Positions 52,184 through 59,519 of a DNA stretch of 64,000 bases are shown here, in pieces. The stretch is from positions 124,001 to 188,000 of the forward strand of contig CAWEGV010000011.1 of assembly GCA_963808615.1 (NCBI GenBank). Reading direction: 5' to 3'. Under the pieces are notes generated by a model, which worked only from the letters and a program-made list of their open reading frames with translations, did not search any database and had not been told where the DNA came from. The stretch is from Palsa-504 sp963808615 (GTDB lineage Bacteria; Actinomycetota; Actinomycetes; Streptosporangiales; Streptosporangiaceae). The position numbers and the translations under genes were made by a program. Position 1 is the first letter of the stretch. Each line of letters starts with the position of its first letter.

Positions 52184-52801
52184 TCAACGCAGCAGCAGCC
52201 GGGCGGCGAGCTCGAGGTGGCTGCTCACGTCGTCCGCCGACGCGCGCCTGGTTACCCAGGCGACCAGGTTGGACAGCCACACATCGCCGATGACCCTGGC
52301 GATCGCGATGTCGTCGGCGGTCGGCGGGCCGTCATGCATGGCCCGGGTGAACATCCGCTCCATCTGCCGGGCCACCGCATTGACCTCGGCCGCCGCGCTC
52401 GGGTCGGCGAACATGAAGGCCCGCGTCATCGCCTCGGTGAGCATCGGCCCACGCTGCATGCTGCGGGTGACCAGGGACAGCACGTACAGCATGCGCTCAT
52501 ACGGCGTCCCGCCCGGGATCGGCCTGCGGTCGAGCTTGTCCTGCGTCCGCTCGAACTCCAGGGTCAGCGCGGACACCAGCAGGTGGATCTTGGACGGGAA
52601 GTACCGGTACAAGGTCCCGAGGGCCACGTCGGCGCGCTCGGCCACGGTCCGCATCTGCACGGCGTCGTAGCCGCCCTTGGACGCCAGCGCCAAGGTGGCA
52701 TCAAGGATCCGCTTACGCCGCTCACGCTGGGCCGCCGAGCCGAACTCGGCGTCGTCGGCGACGCTCAGCGCGTCGGTGGTCCGTGTTCTCGCTGGTGGCA
52801 T
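52184..52801 (-). CDS. kstR: KstR, TetR-family repressor of steroid catabolism
   Basis: About 205 residues (Rv3574 has 199). The HTH (AVQMRTVAERADVALGTLY followed by RYFPSKIHLLVSAL) and the preceding GSAAQRERRKRILDATLALA are near identical to mycobacterial KstR. The ligand domain keeps LTEAMTRAFMFADPSAAAEV and IARVIGDVWLSNLVAWVTRRAS. It binds 3-oxo-steroid CoA esters and releases TnnAACnnGTTnnA operators. ATG at 52801 has GAGGGA at 5 nt; the frame is open to 52855. A KstR box lies ~55 bp upstream, so it is probably autoregulated. Confidence 0.92.
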   Translation of the reverse strand: MPPARTRTTDALSVADDAEFGSAAQRERRKRILDATLALASKGGYDAVQMRTVAERADVALGTLYRYFPSKIHLLVSALTLEFERTQDKLDRRPIPGGTPYERMLYVLSLVTRSMQRGPMLTEAMTRAFMFADPSAAAEVNAVARQMERMFTRAMHDGPPTADDIAIARVIGDVWLSNLVAWVTRRASADDVSSHLELAARLLLR

Positions 52802-52855
52802 GAGGTCCCTCGTCGTGTCCGCCCGCCGCCAGCCTACATCCTGGTCGCATATCAA

Positions 52856-52869
52856 TGAAACGTGTTCTA
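52856..52869. promoter_or_regulatory. KstR operator between kstR and the side-chain operon
   Basis: TGAAACGTGTTCTA fully matches TnnAACnnGTTnnA. It lies ~55 bp from kstR and ~31 bp from the divergent acyl-CoA dehydrogenase, so it can serve autoregulation and the ltp2 operon. Confidence 0.85.
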
Positions 52870-52899
52870 ATTCTGGGTAGGCCGAACGGGAGGATGGCG

Positions 52900-53964
52900 G
52901 TGCCGATCGCGATGACGCAGGAGCAGCAGGCCCTGCAGGCGTCGCTGCGTGACTGGGCCAAGCGGGCCGAGCCGCTCGCCGTGGTCCGCGCCATGGAACC
53001 TGCGGAGGGGCACGGGCTCCCCCCGGCCGGTGCCGCGCTACTGACCGACCTGGCCGCGCTCGGCGTGTTCGCCATACCCGCCGACGGCGGCACGGTGACC
53101 GACCTGGCCGCCGCGCTCGAGGAGTTGGCCTGCGCCCTCGTCCCGGGCCCGGTCCTGCCCACCCTGCTGGCCGCCCTCATCCTCGGCCGCCACGCCGACG
53201 GCCAGCCTGCGGTCCGCGAACTCCTCCCGGCGCTCGCCCAGGACCGGGCCACCGCCAGCGTCGCTCTCGCCGCCGGTACGCTGACCGCGACCCGCCAGCC
53301 GGACGGCGCGCTGCAGGTGAGCGGTGAGATCGCGCCTGTGCTATGGGCCGCCGGTTACCTGCTGGCACCGGCGGCCACCGTCCAGGGCGACACGTGGTTC
53401 CTGGCCACCCCCGGGCTGGCGGGCCTCACGGTCAACGGGCTCACCCCCGTCGACTTCTCCCGCGAACTGGCCGCCGTCCGGTTCGACGACGTGACCGTCC
53501 CGCCGGAGCAGATCCTGGCCGGCCTCGATACCGGCAGCGTTCGTGACCTCGCCGCCACCATGCACGCGGCGGAGGCTGCCGGGGTGGCCGCCTGGTGCAG
53601 CGCCACCGCCGCCGACTACGCCAGGACCCGCCGCCAGTTCGGCCGCCTCATCGGCGAGTTCCTGCTGGCCGCCGGCGGCGCGGTCAACCCCCTTTTCGCC
53701 GAACGGACCGGGGTTCACGTAGCCGGTGCCCTGGCTGTCGCGCTCTTCGGCGTGCGCGCCACCCATCCGGCCATCCGCAAGCTGATCGGCACCGAGCACC
53801 GCCAGGCGGTGGCCGAGACCGTCCTGGAGCTCCAAGGTCCGGCCGGCGCCGCCGAAGGTGAGGCCAGCTACGAGTTCCTGCTCACCCGGTGCCTGTCCAT
53901 CGCCGGCGGGACCACCCAGATCCTGCTCAACCAGGTCGCCGAACGAATCCTCGGCCTGCCCTGA
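52900..53964 (+). CDS. Acyl-CoA dehydrogenase, FadE34-like but internally shortened
   Basis: 354 residues. Residues 1-250 look like a first ACAD domain (MTQEQQALQASLRDW start, ALEELACALVPGPVLPTLLA, then RTRRQFGRLIGEF). The expected middle of the C-terminal helical bundle is absent. Instead the chain jumps to ATHPAIRKLIGTEHRQAVAE and LTRCLSIAGGTTQILLNQVA, the tail of the second domain of double-length FadE34 (711 residues). No frameshift is needed, so this is an in-frame fusion or deletion. GTG at 52900 has GGAGG at 6 nt; ATG at 52894 has no spacing. It is the first gene of the operon. Activity is uncertain. Confidence 0.68.
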   Translation: MPIAMTQEQQALQASLRDWAKRAEPLAVVRAMEPAEGHGLPPAGAALLTDLAALGVFAIPADGGTVTDLAAALEELACALVPGPVLPTLLAALILGRHADGQPAVRELLPALAQDRATASVALAAGTLTATRQPDGALQVSGEIAPVLWAAGYLLAPAATVQGDTWFLATPGLAGLTVNGLTPVDFSRELAAVRFDDVTVPPEQILAGLDTGSVRDLAATMHAAEAAGVAAWCSATAADYARTRRQFGRLIGEFLLAAGGAVNPLFAERTGVHVAGALAVALFGVRATHPAIRKLIGTEHRQAVAETVLELQGPAGAAEGEASYEFLLTRCLSIAGGTTQILLNQVAERILGLP

Positions 53965-54968
53965 TGATGGACTTCAGCCTGACCGACAGCCAGCAGGCCG
54001 TGGCCGGCCTGGCGGGGCAGGTGCTGGGCGGCCAGGACCCCTGGAAGCATCTGGCCCAGGCGGGCCTGCTGAACCTGGGTGACGAAGGCCTGGGCCTGCC
54101 CGAGGTCACCGTCCTGCTGACCGAGATCGGCAGGCAGGCCGCGCCGGATTCGCTCAGGGCCCTGGCCACGCTCATGACCGGCGCGCTGCCCGTGCTCCGC
54201 TGGGGCAGCGCCGAACTGAAGCAGGCCGTTCTGCCCGGCGTGGCATCGGGCGAGCTGAACCTCACCGCCGCGATCCGGGAGCCCTCCGACCCGGCTCCCG
54301 TCGTCCCGGCGACCACGTTCACGGACGGGAAGATCACCGGCACCAAGGTTGGCGTGCTCCACGCTGAGCAGTCCCACCTGATCCTGGTCCCCGCCTCGTC
54401 CGGCATCGCTCTCGTGGACCCCAGGGCAAACCGGGTCGGGCTCACCCGCGCCCCCAGTTCCAGCGGGCAGCCCGAGTACACGCTGCGCCTGGACCAGGCG
54501 CCCGTCGAAGGGGTGCTCGGGCCGGCCGAGAGCGTCCGGGACCTGTATCAGCTGGCCGTGGCCGGGGCGTGCGCGCTGGCCGACGGCGCGCTGGCCGGCG
54601 CCCTGGCGCTGACCCGGGATCACGTCGCGTCGCGCAGGCAGTTCGGCCGTCCGCTGGCGCAGTTCCAGGCCGTCTCCCAGCAGATCGCCGACGTCTACAT
54701 CGCGGCCCGCACCGTGCACCTGGCCACCGTGTCCGCGTGCTGGCGCCTGGCCGAAGGCCGCGATGCGGCCGGCGACCTCGACGTGGCGGCGTACTGGTGC
54801 GCGGAGCACGCACCCCGGTCCGTTCGGATATGTCATCACCTGCACGGCGGGCTCGGGATGGACGTGACCTATCCCCTGCACGGGTATTCCTCACTGACCG
54901 GCAACCTGGTCCGGCTCCTCGGCGGCGCCGACTACCGGCTGGAGCGGCTGGCATGTACCTCGACCTGA
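53964..54968 (+). CDS. chsE1: Acyl-CoA dehydrogenase subunit ChsE1 (FadE28)-like
   Basis: 334 residues (FadE28 has 339). The N-terminus DFSLTDSQQAVAGLAGQVLG, the SRRQFGRPLAQFQAVSQQIAD helix and the HHLHGGLGMDVTYPLHGY signature match the short partner of steroid ACAD pairs. With ChsE2 it dehydrogenates 3-oxo-4-pregnene-20-carboxyl-CoA to the 17(20)-ene. The ATG overlaps the previous stop (TGATG) and the gene overlaps chsE2 by 16 nt. Order chsE1-chsE2-chsH-ltp2 is that of mycobacteria. Confidence 0.85.
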   Translation: MMDFSLTDSQQAVAGLAGQVLGGQDPWKHLAQAGLLNLGDEGLGLPEVTVLLTEIGRQAAPDSLRALATLMTGALPVLRWGSAELKQAVLPGVASGELNLTAAIREPSDPAPVVPATTFTDGKITGTKVGVLHAEQSHLILVPASSGIALVDPRANRVGLTRAPSSSGQPEYTLRLDQAPVEGVLGPAESVRDLYQLAVAGACALADGALAGALALTRDHVASRRQFGRPLAQFQAVSQQIADVYIAARTVHLATVSACWRLAEGRDAAGDLDVAAYWCAEHAPRSVRICHHLHGGLGMDVTYPLHGYSSLTGNLVRLLGGADYRLERLACTST

Positions 54969-56119
54969 CCCCGGCCCAGCTCGCGCTGCGCGACGAACTG
55001 CGCGCCTACTTCGCCGGGCTGATGTCGCCCGCCGAGCGGGCCAGCCTGCTCACCGAGCGGCACGGCGAGGTCTACCGCGACGTGGTGCGCCGGATGGGCC
55101 GCGACGGATGGCTCGGGGTCGGCTGGCCCCGGGACCTTGGCGGGCGCGGGTTCGGCCAGGTGGAGCAGCAGATCTTCGTGAACGAGGCGGCACGCGCCGA
55201 CGTGCCGCTGCCCGCCGTCACGTTGCAGACCGTCGGGCCCACCCTGGCCGAGCACGGCTCGGCGTGGCAGAAGGAGTTCTTCCTGCCCCCGATCCTGGCC
55301 GGGGAGGTGCACTTCGCGATCGGCTACACCGAGCCGGAGGCCGGCACGGACCTGGCGGCGCTGCGCACCCGGGCGGTCCGCGACGGCGAGGAGTACGTGG
55401 TCGACGGGCAGAAGATCTTCACCACCGGCGCGCACGCGGCCGACTACATCTGGCTGGCCTGCCGGACCGATCCCGCGGCGCCGAGGCACCGGGGGATCTC
55501 CATCCTCATCGTGGACACCTCCGACCCGGGCTTCTCCTGGACCCCGATCATCACGCACGACGGGGCCCATCACGTCAACGCGACCTACTACTCGGGCGTG
55601 CGGGTCCCGGTCAGGATGCGGGTCGGTGCGGAGAACCAGGGCTGGCGGCTGATCACCACCCAGCTCAACCACGAGCGGGTGATGCTCGGCCCGGCCGGGC
55701 GGATCGCCGCGCTGCACGACCGGGTCCGTGACTGGGCGGCGGCCACGCCCGGCCCGGACGGCCTGGCCCTGTTGTCCCGGCCCGACGTGCGCCGCGCGCT
55801 GGCCAGGGCCCGCGCCGCCCTGCGGGTCAACGAACTGCTCAACTGGCAGGTCGCGGCCGCTCCTGAGGTCTTGGTGGCCGACGCGTCCGTCACCAAGGTC
55901 TTCTCCTCCGAGCAGCTGCAGACCATCGGGCAGTCGCTGGCCGAGGCGGTCGGCCGGCACGCCGTACCGGATACCGACCCGGACACCGCCGAGCTAATGA
56001 CCTGGCTCGACATCCAGCTCAAGCGAAACACCGTGCTCACGTTCGGCGGCGGCGTGAACGAGGTCCAGCGCGAGCTCATCGCCACCGCCGGCCTGGGCCT
56101 GCCGCGGGCGCCGCGATGA
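54953..56119 (+). CDS. chsE2: Acyl-CoA dehydrogenase subunit ChsE2 (FadE29)-like
   Basis: 388 residues (FadE29 has 387). YTEPEAGTDLAALRTRAVRD and GQKIFTTGAHAADYIWLACR form the flavin/substrate region. NHERVML near residue 241 holds the presumed catalytic glutamate. LTFGGGVNEVQRELIATAGL ends the protein. It is the catalytic-base partner of ChsE1 in removing the C17 side chain. It overlaps chsE1 and the fused chsH gene by short stretches, so stoichiometry is probably set by coupling. Confidence 0.87.
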   Translation: MYLDLTPAQLALRDELRAYFAGLMSPAERASLLTERHGEVYRDVVRRMGRDGWLGVGWPRDLGGRGFGQVEQQIFVNEAARADVPLPAVTLQTVGPTLAEHGSAWQKEFFLPPILAGEVHFAIGYTEPEAGTDLAALRTRAVRDGEEYVVDGQKIFTTGAHAADYIWLACRTDPAAPRHRGISILIVDTSDPGFSWTPIITHDGAHHVNATYYSGVRVPVRMRVGAENQGWRLITTQLNHERVMLGPAGRIAALHDRVRDWAAATPGPDGLALLSRPDVRRALARARAALRVNELLNWQVAAAPEVLVADASVTKVFSSEQLQTIGQSLAEAVGRHAVPDTDPDTAELMTWLDIQLKRNTVLTFGGGVNEVQRELIATAGLGLPRAPR

Positions 56120-57783
56120 CCGGGAAAGCTGCGATCCGGGAGGCCGCCGCGCGCATCGCGGCGGCGGGTGACAGCCGCCCCCGCGCCGCGCGCGACCCGG
56201 TGAACCTGCCCATGATCCGCAACTGGCTAGAGGCCCTCAGCCCCGCCGCCCCGGACCCGACCGCCCAGGACCCGACCGCCCAGGACCCGACCGCCCAGGA
56301 CCCGACCGCCCAGGACCCGACCGCCCAGGACCCGACCGCCCAGGACCGGACCGCACCGGACCCAACCGCCCCGCAGCTCCCGGCCGGCCTGTCCGCCCCC
56401 CCGGCCATGATCCAGGTCTGGACCATGCCCGGCCTGCACGGGGTCCGCGCCGACGACGACCCGCTGGGCCAGATGGTTCGAGTCCTGGACCAGGCCGGGT
56501 ACACCTCGGTGGTCGCGACCAACTGCGACCAGACCTACCGCCGGTACCTGGAGCTCGGCGAGCAACTGACCGTCCGGGCCAGGCTCCTCGACGTCACCGG
56601 CCCCAAGCGCACCGCCCTGGGCGAGGGCTGGTTCGTCACCACCCGCAGCACCTGGTTCTCCTCCGGCGAGCCCGTCGCCACCATGGACTTCCGCATCCTC
56701 AAGTTCCGTCCTCCCCACTCCAGCCCGCCCCAGGCCACCCCGCCCCAGGCCTCGGCCACGCCGCAGCAAACCACCACACCGCCAACCACCACACCGCAAA
56801 CCGCCACCCCGCCGCTGGCCGCCACAACGCCGCCTCCCCACCACCCTGACCCTTCTGTCCCCCTCAGCCCCTCTGACACCCCCACCTCGCGCATTCCAAC
56901 CACGTCGTTGTCACAACGACGTGCACCAGACCACGTGGTTGTCACAACGACGTGGTTGCCCGCGGCCCAGGCCGGACCGGTCATGCGCCCGCAGGTGACG
57001 CCGGACACCTCGTTCTTCTGGGCCGGGACGGCGGCCGGGGAGCTGCGCATCCAGCGCTGCGCCCGGTGCGGCACGCTGCGCCACCCGCCGGGGCCGATGT
57101 GCCCCGCGTGCGGCGAGGCCAGCGACGGAGGGTACGTCGTGGCGGCCGGGACCGGCGAGGTGTTCAGCTACGTGGTGCACCATCACCCGCCAGTGCCTGG
57201 TAAGCAACTGCCGATGGTGGTGGCCCTGGTTCAGCTGCCCCAGGGCGTGCGGATGGTCGGTGAGATGCCCGGCGTCCGCCCGGACCAGGTACGGATCGGG
57301 CTGCCGGTGCGCGTCGCGTTCGTCCAGGTCGACGACGACCTGACCCTGCCCGCCTGGCAGGTCGGGCCGGATGAGACGCCCCCCTCGGCGCCCGCCGGGA
57401 GGACGGCCGAGGGCACGCTTCCGGACCGGGTGATCGACGTGACGCCCACCTTCGTGATCTCCTCCGCGCTGGCCACCCGCGACTTCACCGACCTGCACCA
57501 CGACCGTGACCGCGCCGTCGAGCAGGGCGCCAAGGACATCTTCGTCAACATCCTGACCACGACCGGGCTGGTCCAGCGCTACGTCTGCGACTGGGCCGGC
57601 CCCGACGCGGTGGTCCGGGCCATCTCGATCCGCCTGGGCGCGCCGTGCCACGCCGGGGACACCCTCACCCTCACCGGGCAGGTCAGCGCGTCGGACGGCC
57701 CCGAGCGGGTGGTTTCGGTGACCGGCCGGTGCCGCCTCGGGGACCACGTCACCGGCACGGTCCGGATCGAGGTGCCGCCATGA
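56116..57783 (+). CDS. Fused ChsH2-ChsH1 steroid enoyl-CoA hydratase with DUF35 domain
   Basis: 555 residues uniting what mycobacteria encode as ChsH2 (311) and ChsH1 (129). Residues ~1-200 are the MaoC-like N-domain (YRRYLELGEQLTVRARLLD). It is interrupted near residue 47-85 by DPTAQ repeats. A Pro/Thr-rich linker (~200-290) follows. Next is DUF35 with zinc pairs CARC and CPAC (~315-335). Last, ~445-555, is the MaoC hydratase domain with FTDLHHDRD carrying the Asp/His pair. It should hydrate the 17(20)-ene CoA ester and hold Ltp2 through DUF35. Confidence 0.85.
   Translation: MTGKAAIREAAARIAAAGDSRPRAARDPVNLPMIRNWLEALSPAAPDPTAQDPTAQDPTAQDPTAQDPTAQDPTAQDRTAPDPTAPQLPAGLSAPPAMIQVWTMPGLHGVRADDDPLGQMVRVLDQAGYTSVVATNCDQTYRRYLELGEQLTVRARLLDVTGPKRTALGEGWFVTTRSTWFSSGEPVATMDFRILKFRPPHSSPPQATPPQASATPQQTTTPPTTTPQTATPPLAATTPPPHHPDPSVPLSPSDTPTSRIPTTSLSQRRAPDHVVVTTTWLPAAQAGPVMRPQVTPDTSFFWAGTAAGELRIQRCARCGTLRHPPGPMCPACGEASDGGYVVAAGTGEVFSYVVHHHPPVPGKQLPMVVALVQLPQGVRMVGEMPGVRPDQVRIGLPVRVAFVQVDDDLTLPAWQVGPDETPPSAPAGRTAEGTLPDRVIDVTPTFVISSALATRDFTDLHHDRDRAVEQGAKDIFVNILTTTGLVQRYVCDWAGPDAVVRAISIRLGAPCHAGDTLTLTGQVSASDGPERVVSVTGRCRLGDHVTGTVRIEVPP
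56254..56373 (+). repeat. 15-bp tandem repeats inside the fused chsH gene
   Basis: Six perfect copies of GACCCGACCGCCCAG (56254-56343) and two diverged copies (to 56373) encode DPTAQ x6, then DRTAP and DPTAP. They lie within the N-terminal MaoC-like domain, probably in a surface loop. Confidence 0.9.
56901..56956. repeat. Two adjacent long palindromes in the chsH linker
   Basis: The first, 56901-56923, has perfect 11-bp arms (CACGTCGTTGT and its complement) around one base. The second, 56930-56956, has 13-bp arms with one mismatch. They share the core GTTGTCACAACGACGTG and encode part of the linker before DUF35. Confidence 0.85.
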
Positions 57784-58946
57784 TGACCGCGGCCATCGCC
57801 GGCATCGGGGCGACCGAGTTTTCCAAGGATTCCGGCCGCAGCGAGCTGCGCCTGGCCGCCGAGGCGGTCCGGGCCGCGCTCGCCGACGCCGCGCTCGGCC
57901 CGTCCGATGTGGACGGCCTGGTCACCTTCACCATGGACAGCAACGCCGAGATCGCGGTCGCACGCGAGCTCGGGATTCCCGGGCTGCGCTTCTTCGGGGA
58001 GATCGGCTACGGCGGCGGCGCCGCCTGCGCGACCGTGCAGCACGCGGCGATGGCCATCGCCACCGGGACCGCCCAGGTGGTGGTGTGCTACCGGGCGCTG
58101 AACGAGCGCTCCGGCCGCAGGTTCGGCCGGGTCGCCGCCGGGATGGTCGCCCTCCCCACCACATCCGGCGTGGACAGCGGCTGGCACTACCCGATGGGCC
58201 TGGCCACCCCGGCCGCAGACGTCGCCATGGTTGCCCAGCGGTATATGTACTGCTACGGCGCCACCAGTGAGGACTTCGGCCGGGTGACGGTGGCGGACCG
58301 CCGGCACGCCGCGAGCAACCCGCACGCCTGGTTCTACCAGCGCCCGGTCACTCTCGCCGAGCATCAGGCCTCACGCTGGATCGTGGAGCCGCTCCGGCTG
58401 CTGGACTGCTGCCAGGAGAGTGACGGCGCCGTCGCCGTCGTGGTCACCAGCCTGGACCGGGCCCGCGACCTGCCCCACCCGCCCGCGGTGATCCGGGCCG
58501 CCGCCCAGGGTGCCGGCCCGGACCAGTTCACCATGACCAGCTACTACCGCGACGACCTGACCGGCCTGCCCGAACTGGGCCTGGTCGCCAGCCAGTTGTG
58601 GCATCGGGCCGGGATCGCCCCGGCCGACATCCGGACCGCGATCCTGTACGACCACTTCACTCCGTACGTGCTCATGCAACTGGAGGAACTCGGCTTCTGC
58701 GGCCGCGGGGAGGCCCGGGACTACATCGCCGACGGCGCGATTGAAATAGGCGGCCGGCTGCCGCTCAACCCGCACGGCGGCCAGCTCGGCGAGGCCTACA
58801 TCCACGGCATGAACGGCATCGCCGAGGCGGTCCGCCAGGTCCGCGGCACCTCGGTCAACCAGGTCCCCGGCGACGGCCCGGTCCTGGTCACCGCGGGCAC
58901 TGGCGTCCCTACCAGCGGCCTGATCCTGTCCCCGCCCGGCACCTAG
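57780..58946 (+). CDS. ltp2: Ltp2-like steroid retro-aldolase (thiolase fold)
   Basis: 388 residues (Rv3540c has 386). AAIAGIGATEFSKDSGRSEL is the start of the SCP2-thiolase-like group. GEIGYGGGAACATVQHAAMAI replaces the usual nucleophile region, and LNPHGGQLGEAYIHGMNGI is near the end. Ltp2 is not a thiolase. With the DUF35 domain of ChsH2 it cleaves the 17-hydroxy-C22 CoA ester to androstenedione and propionyl-CoA. It overlaps the fused chsH gene (ATGA), which fits a tight hydratase-aldolase complex. Last gene of the operon. Confidence 0.88.
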   Translation: MMTAAIAGIGATEFSKDSGRSELRLAAEAVRAALADAALGPSDVDGLVTFTMDSNAEIAVARELGIPGLRFFGEIGYGGGAACATVQHAAMAIATGTAQVVVCYRALNERSGRRFGRVAAGMVALPTTSGVDSGWHYPMGLATPAADVAMVAQRYMYCYGATSEDFGRVTVADRRHAASNPHAWFYQRPVTLAEHQASRWIVEPLRLLDCCQESDGAVAVVVTSLDRARDLPHPPAVIRAAAQGAGPDQFTMTSYYRDDLTGLPELGLVASQLWHRAGIAPADIRTAILYDHFTPYVLMQLEELGFCGRGEARDYIADGAIEIGGRLPLNPHGGQLGEAYIHGMNGIAEAVRQVRGTSVNQVPGDGPVLVTAGTGVPTSGLILSPPGT

Positions 58947-59123
58947 GATGATGCGACCTACCCGAGGCCGCTAGCTGGCCAGCTTGTTCGCTCAGGCCAA
59001 CCTGGTGTGCTCATGCTCAGAGGGTCCCAAGCGTTCTTGACCGCCACGTAACCAGCACGTGACGAGAGGGTGTCAGTAAATACTGAATCTCGGCTCTACC
59101 AAGAGGCAGGTTCGGTCATCTGA

Positions 59124-59519
59124 TCACGGTCCCGAGGACCAGGTGCCCGGGACCTTATAGGCCTCATCTGCGCCCGGCCAGGGCGGCATCGTCACCCCTA
59201 CCGCCGCGAGCGGGCCGCCTCCGGCCGCCCGGAACTGGAAATGCGTGCCAGGCGGAATGGAGATGCAGGTACCGGGCCGCAGCGGGACGGTCTCCTGCCG
59301 GCCGCCCTGCCGCCGCCACATCTGGCCCTGTCCGCGCAGGATGTACCAGAGCTCCTCGACGGACTGGTGTGCCACGGCTCGCGAGACCCGCCCCGCGCCT
59401 AGCTCGAAGTGGGCCATCGAGCCCCGGCTGAGCCGCAGCAGGACCCGCACGTCCGAACCATCCGGCGCCACCGCATCCGGCCTGTCTGGTAGCTGCATCG
59501 AGTCAAATCCCTGATCCAT
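59124..59519 (-). CDS. Cupin-domain protein
   Basis: 131 residues. VAHQSVEELWYILRGQGQMWR is cupin motif 1 and PLRPGTCISIPPGTHFQFRA is motif 2. Only part of the usual His set is present (one His early, one in GTHF). Small cupins of this type act as isomerases, dioxygenases or sensors. The ATG at 59519 overlaps the kstD stop, so it is cotranscribed with kstD. A role linked to steroids is possible but unknown. Confidence 0.78.
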   Translation of the reverse strand: MDQGFDSMQLPDRPDAVAPDGSDVRVLLRLSRGSMAHFELGAGRVSRAVAHQSVEELWYILRGQGQMWRRQGGRQETVPLRPGTCISIPPGTHFQFRAAGGGPLAAVGVTMPPWPGADEAYKVPGTWSSGP

